Shown here: piece after piece, positions 23,414-32,488 of the stretch
Numbering within the stretch: the stretch's first letter is position 1
Layout of the letters: every line of letters begins with the position of its first letter
Assembly (NCBI GenBank): GCA_035411585.1
Contig: DAONTI010000016.1
Location: forward strand, 1 to 64,000
Origin: MWDV01 sp002070715
GTDB taxonomy: Bacteria > Verrucomicrobiota > Verrucomicrobiia > Limisphaerales > MWDV01
Length of the DNA: 64,000 nt
Reading direction: 5' to 3'
Notes under the pieces: model-generated
Databases searched by the model: none
Seen by the model: the letters and a program-made list of their open reading frames with translations, nothing else
Told to the model about the DNA's origin: nothing
Translations under genes and position numbers: made by a program

Positions 23414-25387
23414 TTATTTCATGGACTCGCGGGCTTTGGCCAATGGCAAAGCCAAGTTCCGAAGTGACTCATCCATTTGACTGATCAGATTTTCCGTCGC
23501 GGTGGCGGTTTCCTCTTCGGGTTTCGCAGTGGCATTAAAATCAGCCATCAAGCGTTGTAGATGTGCTTGAAAATGTTTTCTCCTCTTTTCGCAGTAAGTC
23601 GAAAAGTGGTTGATAATTACTTGGTTTATCCAATTCCCCTTGCGTTTCTCAATTTGCTGCCGCCAGGCTTTGGCCGCTGACTCGATATGCTTGGCCAGTG
23701 TGGAGCCGTCGTAGTCTTTCCCCCCAAACCAATTTTTCCAACCCCTTTCAGGTAGTTTATCATGCGTGAACGACTCGCTCTCTATTCTCGGCAAGTCTTC
23801 CGCTGATGGCGCGACGGGAGCGGGCAATTGCGATAACTCCAACTCGCCCAAGAATTCATTGACGCGAGTGATGGCATCGCTTTCTGCCGACTTGCAGTAT
23901 TGATTGGCTACTTTCACATACGACGGAAGCTGCAGTGGTTTGGCAAAGTGCTTAATGTCACCTTCAGCACCTAACCTGATCGCCGTATTATCCAGTTCAC
24001 CGTTTACTTCTTTCCCTGTTCGCTTACGGTCGTGACGCTCGCGGAGTCTGGCGACTTCATTTTCCAAACTGTCCAACCACGGTTTTGCTGCGGCCTCCGC
24101 GATTGCGCAAATCTCCCCTCTGACTGCGGTTTCCCAATCGCTGTGGTAGCTCACAGCATCAAGCAACGCCTGCGCTTCCCTCAACTTGTCGCGCACCTTT
24201 TTATGCGCCTCCCGAAGCTGCTTTATTTGTCCAATACTTATTTTCAATTGTTTCTCGGCTTCGCCGAATCTCTGCCTCAAATATTTCAAACAGTTGTGCT
24301 CTTGAATCAAGGCGCGTTCCGCGTGTAAGACATCTGCCAGGTCAGACTCGAATTTCGGAAATTTGGATTGCGACAACCATTCATCCTGATTTTCGTTCTT
24401 GGCATCCCAAGCCAACCCCACGTTCAATCCTAAAACAGTACGTGGCTCTTCGTTTAGCAACTTGATGACTCGCTGCCTTCCTTCTTCCAGTTGGTCGGCC
24501 TCAGCTTTTTTCCGTTTTTCCTCTGGCTGCCAGTGTCGCGCATCAAAAATATTTTGGATCAGCCAAATTGGCGGCTTTGTGCTTTGTGCAACGATTTCCT
24601 TCAGGAAATCGTGTGCCTCCTTGTTCAGTGCCGCCACGGAACTTTGCACAAAGAGGAAAAATTCGGCCCGGTTCATGACCCACTCGTGAATCGGATCGGT
24701 GCGCCAGTTGCTTCGGCTGCCATCCAGCCCCGGCATGTCCACGATGGCTACGCCGTGCCTGAGCAAATGGTCGCCCTTACACCGAATTACTGTGAGAAGT
24801 GGCTCGGTAGTGAGGTCTTGCGTTAAGGTTTCTTCCAACCTCACCGCATTCAAGTGGAGCGTGTCTACTCGGATTCGTCCTTGGAACTCGTCTTTGCTTC
24901 GTATGCCACGCAGATAATCCGCTACCGCGTCAAAGCTTTCGCGGACTTTTGCCAATTTCTGCGTTTCATCGTCTGTCGCCACGCCTGTTGCATCGTTTTT
25001 CCGTAATCGTCGCTGGCTTAAGAAATGATTTATCTCAGGATCGGTTGAGAAATACTGGTCAATGCCCGGTTCCTCAGCGGAAATTATCAGAGAAGGTCGC
25101 CGTGTCGTTTCTTTTCCAAAGCCGGTGGGGCTGACGTATTCGCTCGCCAAGGCGTTGGTCAAAGTGGATTTGCCAGCCTTGAGCGGTCCGAAAATCACCA
25201 CAAAGAAAAGCTTGGAATCGAACTGTCTGCGAGCGCGATCAATGTTACGCATCACTAGTTCCAATCTCGTATTACGGAGGCTCTGGGTAAAATCAAGCTT
25301 CCGCCAGCTTTCGATAACTGCATCCAATTCTTTTAGTAAAATCTCGGTTTGCGGTGTTCTTAGCTTCGTAGCTTCTGGATTTTGCAT
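23414..25387 (-). CDS. Dynamin-like GTPase, first gene of the cassette
   Basis: Large GTPase of 657 residues. The P-loop is VIFGPLKAGKST (Lys73), with a switch I Thr in GKETTRRPS (about 91-99) and G3 DMPGLDGS (217-224). A G4-like position, WLIQNIFDAR, departs from the NKxD consensus. After the G domain come long charged helices (about 365-450) and a helical stalk that ends in another coiled coil, as in bacterial dynamins. No clear transmembrane paddle is present, which suggests that the DUF697 partner supplies membrane contact. ATG 25387 has AAGGAA upstream and is preferred to one 13 codons earlier. Composition is AT-richer than the neighbours, which hints at transfer. Confidence 0.85.
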   Translation of the reverse strand: MQNPEATKLRTPQTEILLKELDAVIESWRKLDFTQSLRNTRLELVMRNIDRARRQFDSKLFFVVIFGPLKAGKSTLTNALASEYVSPTGFGKETTRRPSLIISAEEPGIDQYFSTDPEINHFLSQRRLRKNDATGVATDDETQKLAKVRESFDAVADYLRGIRSKDEFQGRIRVDTLHLNAVRLEETLTQDLTTEPLLTVIRCKGDHLLRHGVAIVDMPGLDGSRSNWRTDPIHEWVMNRAEFFLFVQSSVAALNKEAHDFLKEIVAQSTKPPIWLIQNIFDARHWQPEEKRKKAEADQLEEGRQRVIKLLNEEPRTVLGLNVGLAWDAKNENQDEWLSQSKFPKFESDLADVLHAERALIQEHNCLKYLRQRFGEAEKQLKISIGQIKQLREAHKKVRDKLREAQALLDAVSYHSDWETAVRGEICAIAEAAAKPWLDSLENEVARLRERHDRKRTGKEVNGELDNTAIRLGAEGDIKHFAKPLQLPSYVKVANQYCKSAESDAITRVNEFLGELELSQLPAPVAPSAEDLPRIESESFTHDKLPERGWKNWFGGKDYDGSTLAKHIESAAKAWRQQIEKRKGNWINQVIINHFSTYCEKRRKHFQAHLQRLMADFNATAKPEEETATATENLISQMDESLRNLALPLAKARESMK

Positions 25388-25530
25388 TTTAATTCCTTTC
25401 GCAGGGCGTTGACGAAGTTTATCCAAGGTAAAAAAGATGGTGGTCCGGAAAACAGTGGCGGTTTAACTGAACAGTAGGTTGATCATGGCAAGCCCCCATT
25501 TGTTGATCCAGATGCAATGAGAGTTTTGGT

Positions 25531-26295
25531 TCACGGTTTCAGGGTTTCCGTGCTGGTGTCCGCAGGGAGGGGCGTAGCCCCGGCCGAAGCGCGCCAGCGC
25601 GCCGCGAACATCGTCGGCGCCAGATACGCCAGCGACGAGTGCGGCCTCGCTTCGTTGTCGTCCCGCCGCCAGTCGGTGGCCAGAACTTCTGCCTCCAACC
25701 GGGAGACAAATTCCTCGCGGTTCAAAGGTTCGTCCCGCCACCGGCGGTGAAAGGAGGCCACATACGCGTTCGCCCACAGACTCCCCGGCGCAATATATCG
25801 CGCCCCGATGGCGTTGGCTTTCAGCCATGCCGGCACGGCCAAGGCCACAAATTCAGGCCCGTTGTCACTGCGCAGATGCGCCGGCACTCCCCGCTGCGCA
25901 ATCAGTTCCGCCAGCACCCCAATCCCGTCTTTGGCCCGGAAACGCCGGCGCCCGGCCAGCGCCAGACCTTCCCGCGTCAACTCATCCACCACGCACAAAA
26001 ACTTCAACCGCCGCCCCTCGCGGGTCGGGTCGCGCACAAAGTCATCGCTCCCAACCTCGTGGGGCCGCGTGGCCAACCGCCGTTGGCGGCCGTTCTCGCT
26101 GAGGCCCAGACGCCGCTGCTTGCCCTGTTGGCGCGGCACTTTCAGCCCTGCCTCCCGCCACAGCCGTTGCCCCCGCTTGGGGTTCACGCACCGCCCCTCC
26201 TGGCGTAACTGGCCCCAGGCGGTCCGATCCCCGGCACTCAAACCGTGCTCGGGCAGGTCGCACGCAAGGATCACATCGTCCAGTTCTTTGATCAT
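25531..26295 (-). pseudogene. IS3-family OrfB (integrase) remnant
   Basis: The rve integrase core is recognisable: LCVVDELTREGLAL with the first Asp, HLRSDNGPEFVA with the second Asp, and the C-terminal NEARPHSSLAYLAP. In the third motif, normally E-S-F in a sequence like ENGYCESF, this copy reads ANAYVASF, so the catalytic Glu is Ala. The N-terminal HTH_21 region is degraded (no YGYRRI block) and no OrfA precedes it. The element is dead. It separates the dynamin cassette from the broken DUF6883 gene. Confidence 0.8.
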
Positions 26296-26355
26296 ACTCG
26301 CGTCTTTCGTTTCAGCGGGTAAGCGGTCACAAATCGCAGCGACCGCTCGCTGCGT

Positions 26356-26693
26356 TCAATTAAACCATACGGAACGAACTCTGGCAATTACACCGTCGGG
26401 CATCGTCATATCGCCTTCCACCACGGAGCGGACACCGAGCGGCGTGGTTTCCTCTTTCGTGGTTTCGTGGTCGCGAGCGTGCTGGCGCAACGCCGCCGCC
26501 AGTTTTTCCAGTCCCCGACATCAAACCCGTGGTGGGCGAAGAAGCACGCCTTGCTTTTGCCGGACCGATGTTCCGGATTTAGCAAGTAGAGAACGATTTT
26601 TGTCCTCGGCACTTCGGCTTCACTGGCGAGCGGCAGTTTCAATTGGAGGTTCTCAATTTGCCCCGTCAGTTCAACGATGCAACCATCTGACAA
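26356..26693 (-). pseudogene. DUF6883-type protein with a one-base frameshift
   Basis: The first part reads LKLPLASEAEVPRTKIVLYLL and NPEHRSGKSKACFFAHHGFD, the start of a DUF6883 domain. At GGGGACTGGAAAAACTGG (about 26511-26528) the frame slips. In the other frame the family sequence continues as EKLAAALRQHARDHE, then PLGVRSVVEGDM and PDGVIARVRSVW, ending at 26356. Adding one G after TGG would restore it. The last strand is also cut short near the IS3 remnant. Such domains are often found beside DUF4926 proteins in toxin-antitoxin-like pairs; no partner is visible. Confidence 0.72.
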
Positions 26694-26694
26694 A

Positions 26695-28269
26695 TCACGT
26701 TTTACGTTTCCCGCTAAACGTCTCCGCCAGGGCCACGGCTTTGAGCATGGCCTTGCTCTTGTTCACCGTCTCTTGGAATTCCGCCTCCAGTTGGGAGTCG
26801 CTCACCCAACCGCCGCCGGCTTGCACGTAGGCATGGCCGTCCTTGAGCAACGTGGTGCGGATGGCGATGCAGGTGTCCAGGTTGCCGTTGAAACTGAAGT
26901 ACCCCACGCATCCGGCATACGGTCCGCGCGTGGTTTGCTCCAGTTCGGAGATGATCTGCATGGCGCGAATCTTCGGCGCACCGCTGACCGTGCCCGCCGG
27001 GAAGGTTGCGCGCATCAGGTCGTAGTTGGTTTTGTCCGCCATCAGTTGACCGCCGACGCTCGATACGATGTGCATGACGTGGCTGTAACGCTCGATGATC
27101 ATCAGGTCCTTGACCTGCACACTGCCGGCCTCGCACACGCGCTCGAGGTCGTTGCGCGCGAGGTCTACGAGCATGACGTGCTCAGCGCGTTCCTTTGGAT
27201 CGGCGAGCAGTTCCGTTTCCAGCGCGGCGTCTTCCGCGACCGTTTTGCCGCGCCGGCGCGTGCCGGCGATCGGGCGGATTTCCGCCCGGCGATCTTCACA
27301 GCGCACGTGGATTTCCGGCGAGGCGCCGACCAGGGAAAAGCCGTCCAGTTCCAGCAGGAACATGTAGGGCGAGGGATTGACCGAACGCGCGGCCCGATAG
27401 ACATCCACGGGGGAAGCCTGGGTCGCCACGCTGAACCGCTGCGAACCGACCACCTGGATGATGTCGCCGGCGTCAATATAGCTCTGGGCGGCGGCGACAT
27501 TGGCGAGGAATTGCTCTTTGGCGACGTTCGATTGGAAGGGAAGAGAGGGAACTTCGCGGGGAACACTCACCGGGTGATGTTCGCTGGGTTGTTCCAGCAA
27601 CGACAGCAGGCGCTCGATTTCCTCCCCCGCCATTTCATACGCCTCGGCCGGGCTGGCGGCTTCATCAATCGCGGCGTTCACGAGTACGGTAATGGTCTGG
27701 GCGACGCGATCGAAGACGAGTAATTGATCGGCCACCAAGAAATACATGACCGGCGTGCGCAACGCATCGTGCGGCGGACGCGGCACGGCGGGTTCCACGT
27801 CGTGGATAAACTCGTAACCGATGAAGCCAATCGCGCCGCCCGTGAAACGCGGCAGCCCCGGCAGCGTGACCGGACGGTATTTTTTCATGACGCGTTCGAT
27901 GACTTCAAGGCCGTCCCGGACGATGGGCGGGCGCGAGGCCTCTTGCGCCCCGTCGCCGGCAGCGTCAGCCGGGGCGTCTCCCGATCCTCCCGCAACCGAA
28001 AAGGCGTCCACCACTTTACCGCCTTCGAGCACCTCCACCCGGTTGCCGGTCTGTTTGATGACCGCGCGCGGATTGCAACCGACAAACGAATAGCGGCCGA
28101 GATGTTCGCCGCCTTCCACCGATTCGAGCAGGAACGATTCCCCCTGCCCGCGAATTTTGCGATAGGCCGAGAGCGGCGTTTCGATGTCGGCCAGGATACG
28201 GCAGGTGACCGGGATCAAGTTGCCTTGCGCGGCAAGTTGCTGAAATTCATCGAGCGTGGGAGCGAACAT
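26695..28269 (-). CDS. trpE: Anthranilate synthase component I
   Basis: Cytoplasmic enzyme of 524 residues that converts chorismate to anthranilate with ammonia from TrpG. The N-terminal regulatory domain has the Trp-binding LLES motif (SFLLESVEGG) and a matching PSPYMF later in the chain, so feedback inhibition by Trp is expected. The catalytic core shows GDIIQVVGSQRF, ASPEIHVR, IRPIAGTRRRG, AEHVMLVDLARND, PAGTVSGAPK and VQAGGGWVSDS. It begins one base after a small membrane-protein gene. TrpG is not in the window, and trpC and trpB are far away. Confidence 0.95.
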   Translation of the reverse strand: MFAPTLDEFQQLAAQGNLIPVTCRILADIETPLSAYRKIRGQGESFLLESVEGGEHLGRYSFVGCNPRAVIKQTGNRVEVLEGGKVVDAFSVAGGSGDAPADAAGDGAQEASRPPIVRDGLEVIERVMKKYRPVTLPGLPRFTGGAIGFIGYEFIHDVEPAVPRPPHDALRTPVMYFLVADQLLVFDRVAQTITVLVNAAIDEAASPAEAYEMAGEEIERLLSLLEQPSEHHPVSVPREVPSLPFQSNVAKEQFLANVAAAQSYIDAGDIIQVVGSQRFSVATQASPVDVYRAARSVNPSPYMFLLELDGFSLVGASPEIHVRCEDRRAEIRPIAGTRRRGKTVAEDAALETELLADPKERAEHVMLVDLARNDLERVCEAGSVQVKDLMIIERYSHVMHIVSSVGGQLMADKTNYDLMRATFPAGTVSGAPKIRAMQIISELEQTTRGPYAGCVGYFSFNGNLDTCIAIRTTLLKDGHAYVQAGGGWVSDSQLEAEFQETVNKSKAMLKAVALAETFSGKRKT

Positions 28270-28270
28270 A

Positions 28271-28813
28271 TCAAGGATTGGGAGGTGAGGTTTTGCTCAA
28301 CCGGCGCATCCGCCAGATGGCCAGCAGCGTGTAAAAGGCGACCGCAACAGCGTAGGCGACGATGCCCATGCCGATGGCGAGCGGAATAAGCAGCCGGTGG
28401 CTGAAAAGAATGATGGCCCCGCCCACGGCGGCGATTAGCAGAGTGTTGCCGGCCAAGCAGGCCAAGTAAACCGAAATCGGCGTATGCTGGATGCGTTCGA
28501 CATGCCAGTCGCGGTAGGAATGTTCCCCCAACGACTGCATGAGCCAGGCAGATTGGAAATTTCGCGCGGCCACCAGGACGCTGGCGGTGGCCACCACGAT
28601 GGCGGAAAACGGCCAAAGCGCCAACACCCCGCACATGACGGCGTTCACGGGCAACCCCCATTTCCAGCCCAGTTTCTTGGCGAACGGGTTGCCTTCGAGC
28701 ACAAGGTTGGGTGTGGCCACCCAAGTGCTGAGGAAGTCCATTCCGCGTGCGAACACCAACAGCGCCAGCATTCCAAAATACCATTTACTGGCAAAAGGAA
28801 CGGATTCGTCCAT
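28271..28813 (-). CDS. Uncharacterised membrane protein upstream of trpE
   Basis: Protein of 180 residues with about four to five hydrophobic helices (roughly residues 12-32, 52-82, 112-132 and 140-168). Two points stand out: FARGMDFLSTWVATPNLVLEGNP near the start, which puts a conserved-looking Asp and Asn-Pro near the first helix, and a basic C-terminus (RMRRLSKTSPPNP). I do not recognise the family. The stop lies one base before the trpE ATG, so the two are translationally coupled, though the protein need not take part in tryptophan synthesis. Confidence 0.75.
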   Translation of the reverse strand: MDESVPFASKWYFGMLALLVFARGMDFLSTWVATPNLVLEGNPFAKKLGWKWGLPVNAVMCGVLALWPFSAIVVATASVLVAARNFQSAWLMQSLGEHSYRDWHVERIQHTPISVYLACLAGNTLLIAAVGGAIILFSHRLLIPLAIGMGIVAYAVAVAFYTLLAIWRMRRLSKTSPPNP

Positions 28814-28869
28814 GGGGATGCGGGAAATGGCCGCGTGGGCGGGGAACGGCCCGGCGCCGTGCGGTTGCC

Positions 28870-29259
28870 TTATCGTTTCCGATACATCTGTTCCGGAGTC
28901 ATCAACGGGGGTTCCGTGATTTTACACGTTTCCCCGCCGCCTTCCATGGAACGGAAGAAACAGGATTGATAACCCTCGTGACACGCCGGGCCCTTTTGTT
29001 CCACCTGAATGAGCAGGCAATCACCATCGCAATCGAACGCCACGTTTTTGACGGTTTGCGTGTTGCCGCTTTCCTCCCCCTTCATCCAGTATTTCTGACG
29101 CGACCGGCTCCAAAAATGGGTTTTGCCGGTGGCGAGGGTTGTTTCCAAGGAGGCCCGGTTCATCCACGCCATCATCAATACGCGCCCGGTTTGCCACTCT
29201 TGGATGATGGCCGGAATCAATCCGTTCGCGTCGAATTTCAATTGATCGTAACAATTCAT
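28870..29259 (-). CDS. hisI: Phosphoribosyl-AMP cyclohydrolase
   Basis: Histidine-pathway enzyme of 129 residues that opens the purine ring of PR-AMP. The metal sites are visible: Asp76, Asp78 and Asp80 (FDCDGD) for Mg2+, and Cys77, Cys93 and Cys100 (PACHEGYQSC) for Zn2+. LMMAWMNRASLETTL and HFWSRSRQKYWMKGEESGN are typical of the fold. The ATG at 29259 gives the normal length; the frame upstream is antisense to argS and not used. It is the stand-alone HisI form, not fused to HisE. Confidence 0.95.
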   Translation of the reverse strand: MNCYDQLKFDANGLIPAIIQEWQTGRVLMMAWMNRASLETTLATGKTHFWSRSRQKYWMKGEESGNTQTVKNVAFDCDGDCLLIQVEQKGPACHEGYQSCFFRSMEGGGETCKITEPPLMTPEQMYRKR

Positions 29260-29365
29260 GATTTGGTGATTGTGCGGGCGAACGTAGCAGACCCCCGGCG
29301 CGTAATCACGAAAAAGTTCCCGCGACGGATGGAAAACCGCCGGCCCAGCCCCATGAGTGGGCCGC

Positions 29366-31096
29366 TTACATCTGTTCCAGCACCTCGATCCCGAGCACCT
29401 CCAACCCCTGCCGCAGCACCCGACCCGCTGCGTCACACAGCGCCAAGCGACTGGCACGCTCCGCCGCCGCGGCTTTGAGCACCGGGCAATGCTCGTAAAA
29501 ACGGGTGAAATGGCCAGCCAGTTCGTAAAGGTAATTGCAGAGGTAATTGGGGCGGTATTCCTCCGCGACGGCTTCCAGCACGATGCCAAAATTCAGCAAA
29601 TGTTTGGCCAGCGTGGTTTCCTCGGCGGTGCGCAGTTGCAGGGGAACCGGGCGGGGCGGGCCGCCGGCGGATTCCGCCGCTTTGCGGAAAATACTCCGGA
29701 TACGGGCATAGGCGTATTGCAGGTAGGGCGCTGTGTTGCCGGAGAGCGACAACATTTTGTCCCAACTGAACACGTAATCGCTCTGCCGGTTGGGCAGGAG
29801 ATCGGCATATTTGACGGCCCCGATGCCGACGACCCGGGCGATTTCGCGGCGCGCGGCCTCCGCCAGATCCGGATTCTTTTCCGTGACCACCCGGAGCGCG
29901 CGTTCCTCGGCTTCGTCAAGCAGGTCCGCAAGCTTGATGGTTTCGCCTGAGCGCGTTTTGAACGGCTTGCCATCCTCGCCCAGGATGGAGCCGAACCAGA
30001 CATGGGCGAGTTTCAGTCCCAGATGACCGGGTTGCCATTTGCGAAACGCGGCAAAGAGCTGTTGGAAATGCAATTGTTGCCGGCCATCGGTGACGTAGAT
30101 GACTTCATCGGGCTGCCACGTGGCCATTCGGTAAGCCAGCGTGGCGAGGTCGGTGGTGGTGTAGTTGAACCCGCCGTCGCTTTTCCGCACCAGCGCGGGC
30201 GTCGTCTTCAACGACGGAATGTCGTCAAAGAAAATCGCCTGCGCCCCATCACTTTCGCGGGCGATGCCTTTGGCGGCCAGCTCGGCCACGAGACCGGGAA
30301 GCTGCGGGTTGTAAAAACTTTCGCCCAATGTGTGATCGAAGGTCACCCCCAGCCGGCCATAGATCGTATCGAACTGTCCTTGCGAGAGGGCGATCATCTC
30401 CCGCCAGAGCGCCAGGTTTTCAGCGTCGCCGGCTTGCAGCTTGACCAGCTCCTGGCGCGCGGCTTCGAGGATGGCGGCATCCGTTTTGCACGCGGCGCTG
30501 GTCTTTTGATAAAGCCGTTCCATCTCGGCGATGGGATCGGTCTGGAGCGCCACCCGGTTCAACTCCCGTTTCCATCCCACGAGCAACATGCCGAATTGCG
30601 TGCCCCAATCGCCGAGGTGATTGTCCGTGATGACGCGGTGGCCGAGCCGGCGCAACGCGCGCGCGAGGCAGTCGCCCAGAATCGTGGAACGGATGTGGCC
30701 CACGTGCATGGGCTTGGCGACGTTGGGCGAACTAAAATCCACCACGATCGTCCGCGGCGGGACGGCGGGTTCGAGGAACAGGCGGTCGTCCGTCAGCGCC
30801 TCGGTCACCGCCCGGGCCACCGCCTCGGGCCGCAGATGGAAATTCAGGAATCCGGCGCCGGCGATTTCGATCTTTTCACAAAGCTCCGACAACTCGAGGT
30901 GCGCCCGCACGTCGGTGGCGACTTGACGCGGATTGAGCTTCCGTTGCTTGGCCAGGCCCATCAGACCCGCCGTTTGGTAATCGCCGAACCGGGGATCGGG
31001 ACAAGGCCGCACCAGCACCGGGGCCAGGTCGGCGTCGGGCAGCACGGCGCGGACGGCGGCGTGAAGCTTCGAGCCAATGACTTTGTGCGGCAGCAT
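29366..31096 (-). CDS. argS: Arginyl-tRNA synthetase
   Basis: Class I synthetase of 576 residues. After the N-terminal Add-1 domain comes the active site DFSSPNVAKPMHVGHIRST with the HIGH-type sequence, then LGDWGTQFGML, YTTTDLATLAYR and VWFGSILGEDGKPFKTRSGE in place of a canonical KMSKS, as is usual for ArgS. The C-terminal helical DALR anticodon domain includes YLQYAYARIRSIFR and FYEHCPVL. It lies downstream of hisI's opposite neighbour, the EIIA gene, on the same strand; spacing of about 75 bases leaves co-transcription possible. Confidence 0.96.
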   Translation of the reverse strand: MLPHKVIGSKLHAAVRAVLPDADLAPVLVRPCPDPRFGDYQTAGLMGLAKQRKLNPRQVATDVRAHLELSELCEKIEIAGAGFLNFHLRPEAVARAVTEALTDDRLFLEPAVPPRTIVVDFSSPNVAKPMHVGHIRSTILGDCLARALRRLGHRVITDNHLGDWGTQFGMLLVGWKRELNRVALQTDPIAEMERLYQKTSAACKTDAAILEAARQELVKLQAGDAENLALWREMIALSQGQFDTIYGRLGVTFDHTLGESFYNPQLPGLVAELAAKGIARESDGAQAIFFDDIPSLKTTPALVRKSDGGFNYTTTDLATLAYRMATWQPDEVIYVTDGRQQLHFQQLFAAFRKWQPGHLGLKLAHVWFGSILGEDGKPFKTRSGETIKLADLLDEAEERALRVVTEKNPDLAEAARREIARVVGIGAVKYADLLPNRQSDYVFSWDKMLSLSGNTAPYLQYAYARIRSIFRKAAESAGGPPRPVPLQLRTAEETTLAKHLLNFGIVLEAVAEEYRPNYLCNYLYELAGHFTRFYEHCPVLKAAAAERASRLALCDAAGRVLRQGLEVLGIEVLEQM

Positions 31097-31171
31097 GACG
31101 GTGACGAATTAATAAACCGTCAGATCGTTGAACCGACTCAACGCGCTGACGGTCCGGCAAATCACGAAGCG

Positions 31172-31639
31172 CTATTTCCTTCCCGTGCTCTCTTTGATGA
31201 TGGCGAGCATGGATTCCGCGTCCAACGCGTTGTTGAGCGCCGTTCGCAGCTCGGACCGGTGCAGGAGTTTGGCGATGTTGGCGAGGGTGTGGAGATGTTT
31301 CTGAAACTGACCCTGGGGCACCAGGAAAAGCATCACCAGCTTGACCGGTTGGTTGTCGGCCGCCTCAAAATTGACCCCCGTCTGCGAACGGCCCAACGCC
31401 CCGATAACTTCCGGAATCAGATCGGTCGAGGCGTGCGGAATGCCGACGCCGAAACCGATGCCGGTGCTCATCGAGTTTTCCCGCTTGCGGACGGCCGCAA
31501 TGATTGCGTCGCGGTGTTCGGGCTGGATTTTGCCCGTGTCCACAAGATTACCGACCAGCTCGTCAATCGCTTCCCACCGGGTGGTCGCTTTGAGCGCGGT
31601 GACGATCTGTTCTTTGGTCAGAATATCCGCCAGTTCCAT
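31172..31639 (-). CDS. PTS EIIA (PtsN-like) regulatory protein
   Basis: Soluble EIIA of the mannitol/fructose/nitrogen type, 155 residues. The phosphorylatable histidine lies in GFGVGIPHASTDLIPEV, preceded by RENSMSTGIG, and the C-terminus has LVPQGQFQKHLHTLANIAKLL, the usual EIIA-2 pattern. No EIIB or EIIC is near, so a regulatory role like PtsN is more likely than sugar transport. Start ATG 31639 (ELADILTKEQIV) is preferred to two upstream in-frame ATGs because the domain begins there. Confidence 0.88.
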   Translation of the reverse strand: MELADILTKEQIVTALKATTRWEAIDELVGNLVDTGKIQPEHRDAIIAAVRKRENSMSTGIGFGVGIPHASTDLIPEVIGALGRSQTGVNFEAADNQPVKLVMLFLVPQGQFQKHLHTLANIAKLLHRSELRTALNNALDAESMLAIIKESTGRK

Positions 31640-31738
31640 AACGGTAAATAACCGGACCATTTCGCCGGAACCAACGCGCCATATCAAGACCGAATTCCCG
31701 GAACACGCACAGTTTTTCTCGTGCCGTCCCGCCTTCGG

Positions 31739-32467
31739 TCAGACAGCAGCGTCGCCCGACTCGGGCCGCATTGTTTTTGCCGCGTCTCTCAGCCGCCGCA
31801 GGGCGATCCACGCGGCTTCGCTTTCCGCGGCTTTCTTGCTTTTGCCGATGCCCCGGGCCAGTTCCACCCCGCCGTAATGAACGGTGCATTCAAACACGCG
31901 GTCGTGATCCGGTCCGGTGGCGGAAACCACTTCGTATTGCGGCGCCTCCGGCGAAGTCGCCTGCAAATATTCCTGCAATTCGCCTTTGGGATTTTCGATG
32001 ATCGGGGCCACAGTCAGTTCCTTCAGCGATTGATGGAATTCCCGGTTAATGCACTCGCTGGCGGCGTCAAAACCGCCATCCAACAACACCGCCCCCAGCA
32101 CCGCCTCAAAGGCGTCCGCCAAGGCGGAAGGGCGTTCGCGTCCACCGTGCATTTCCTCGCCGCGACTCAGGATCAAAAACTCGCCCAAACCCAACGCGCG
32201 GGCGCGGTCGGCCAGGGAACGGCGGTTGACCAACCGGGCGCGGGCCTTGGTGAGCGGGCCTTCGCCGAAACGGGGAAACCGGTCATAGAGGGCGCGCGTC
32301 AGGACCAGTTGCAGCACCGCATCGCCCAAGAATTCCAAGCGTTGATTGGTCTGAACGGACGAACCGAGTTCATGCGCGACCGACGGATGTGTCAGCGCGA
32401 GACGCAGCAAGTCGGGATCGCGAAAGCGATAGCCAAGCCGCGTTTGGAGTTCGTCGAATTCAGCCAC
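31739..32467 (-). CDS. rnc: Ribonuclease III
   Basis: Double-strand-specific endoribonuclease of 242 residues for rRNA and mRNA processing. The signature RLEFLGDAVL gives Glu45 and Asp49; Asp118 and Glu121 (ALADAFEAVLGA) complete the two-metal site. The dsRNA-binding domain occupies about 157-232 (NPKGELQEYLQA, FECTVHYGGVELARG, GKSKKAAESEAAWIAL). The gene follows a zinc-finger protein after about 20 bases on the same strand, and the EIIA gene comes next. Confidence 0.95.
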   Translation of the reverse strand: MAEFDELQTRLGYRFRDPDLLRLALTHPSVAHELGSSVQTNQRLEFLGDAVLQLVLTRALYDRFPRFGEGPLTKARARLVNRRSLADRARALGLGEFLILSRGEEMHGGRERPSALADAFEAVLGAVLLDGGFDAASECINREFHQSLKELTVAPIIENPKGELQEYLQATSPEAPQYEVVSATGPDHDRVFECTVHYGGVELARGIGKSKKAAESEAAWIALRRLRDAAKTMRPESGDAAV

Positions 32468-32488
32468 GGAGTGAAGGAAAATTACTGT

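Noticed and set aside
23169..23467. Possible gene overlapping the DUF697 and GTPase junction on the plus strand
   Set aside because: It is a shadow of two well-supported minus-strand genes.
26042..26830. Long plus-strand frames across the IS3 remnant and the start of the trpE region
   Set aside because: They run against recognisable minus-strand genes and have no homology that I can see.
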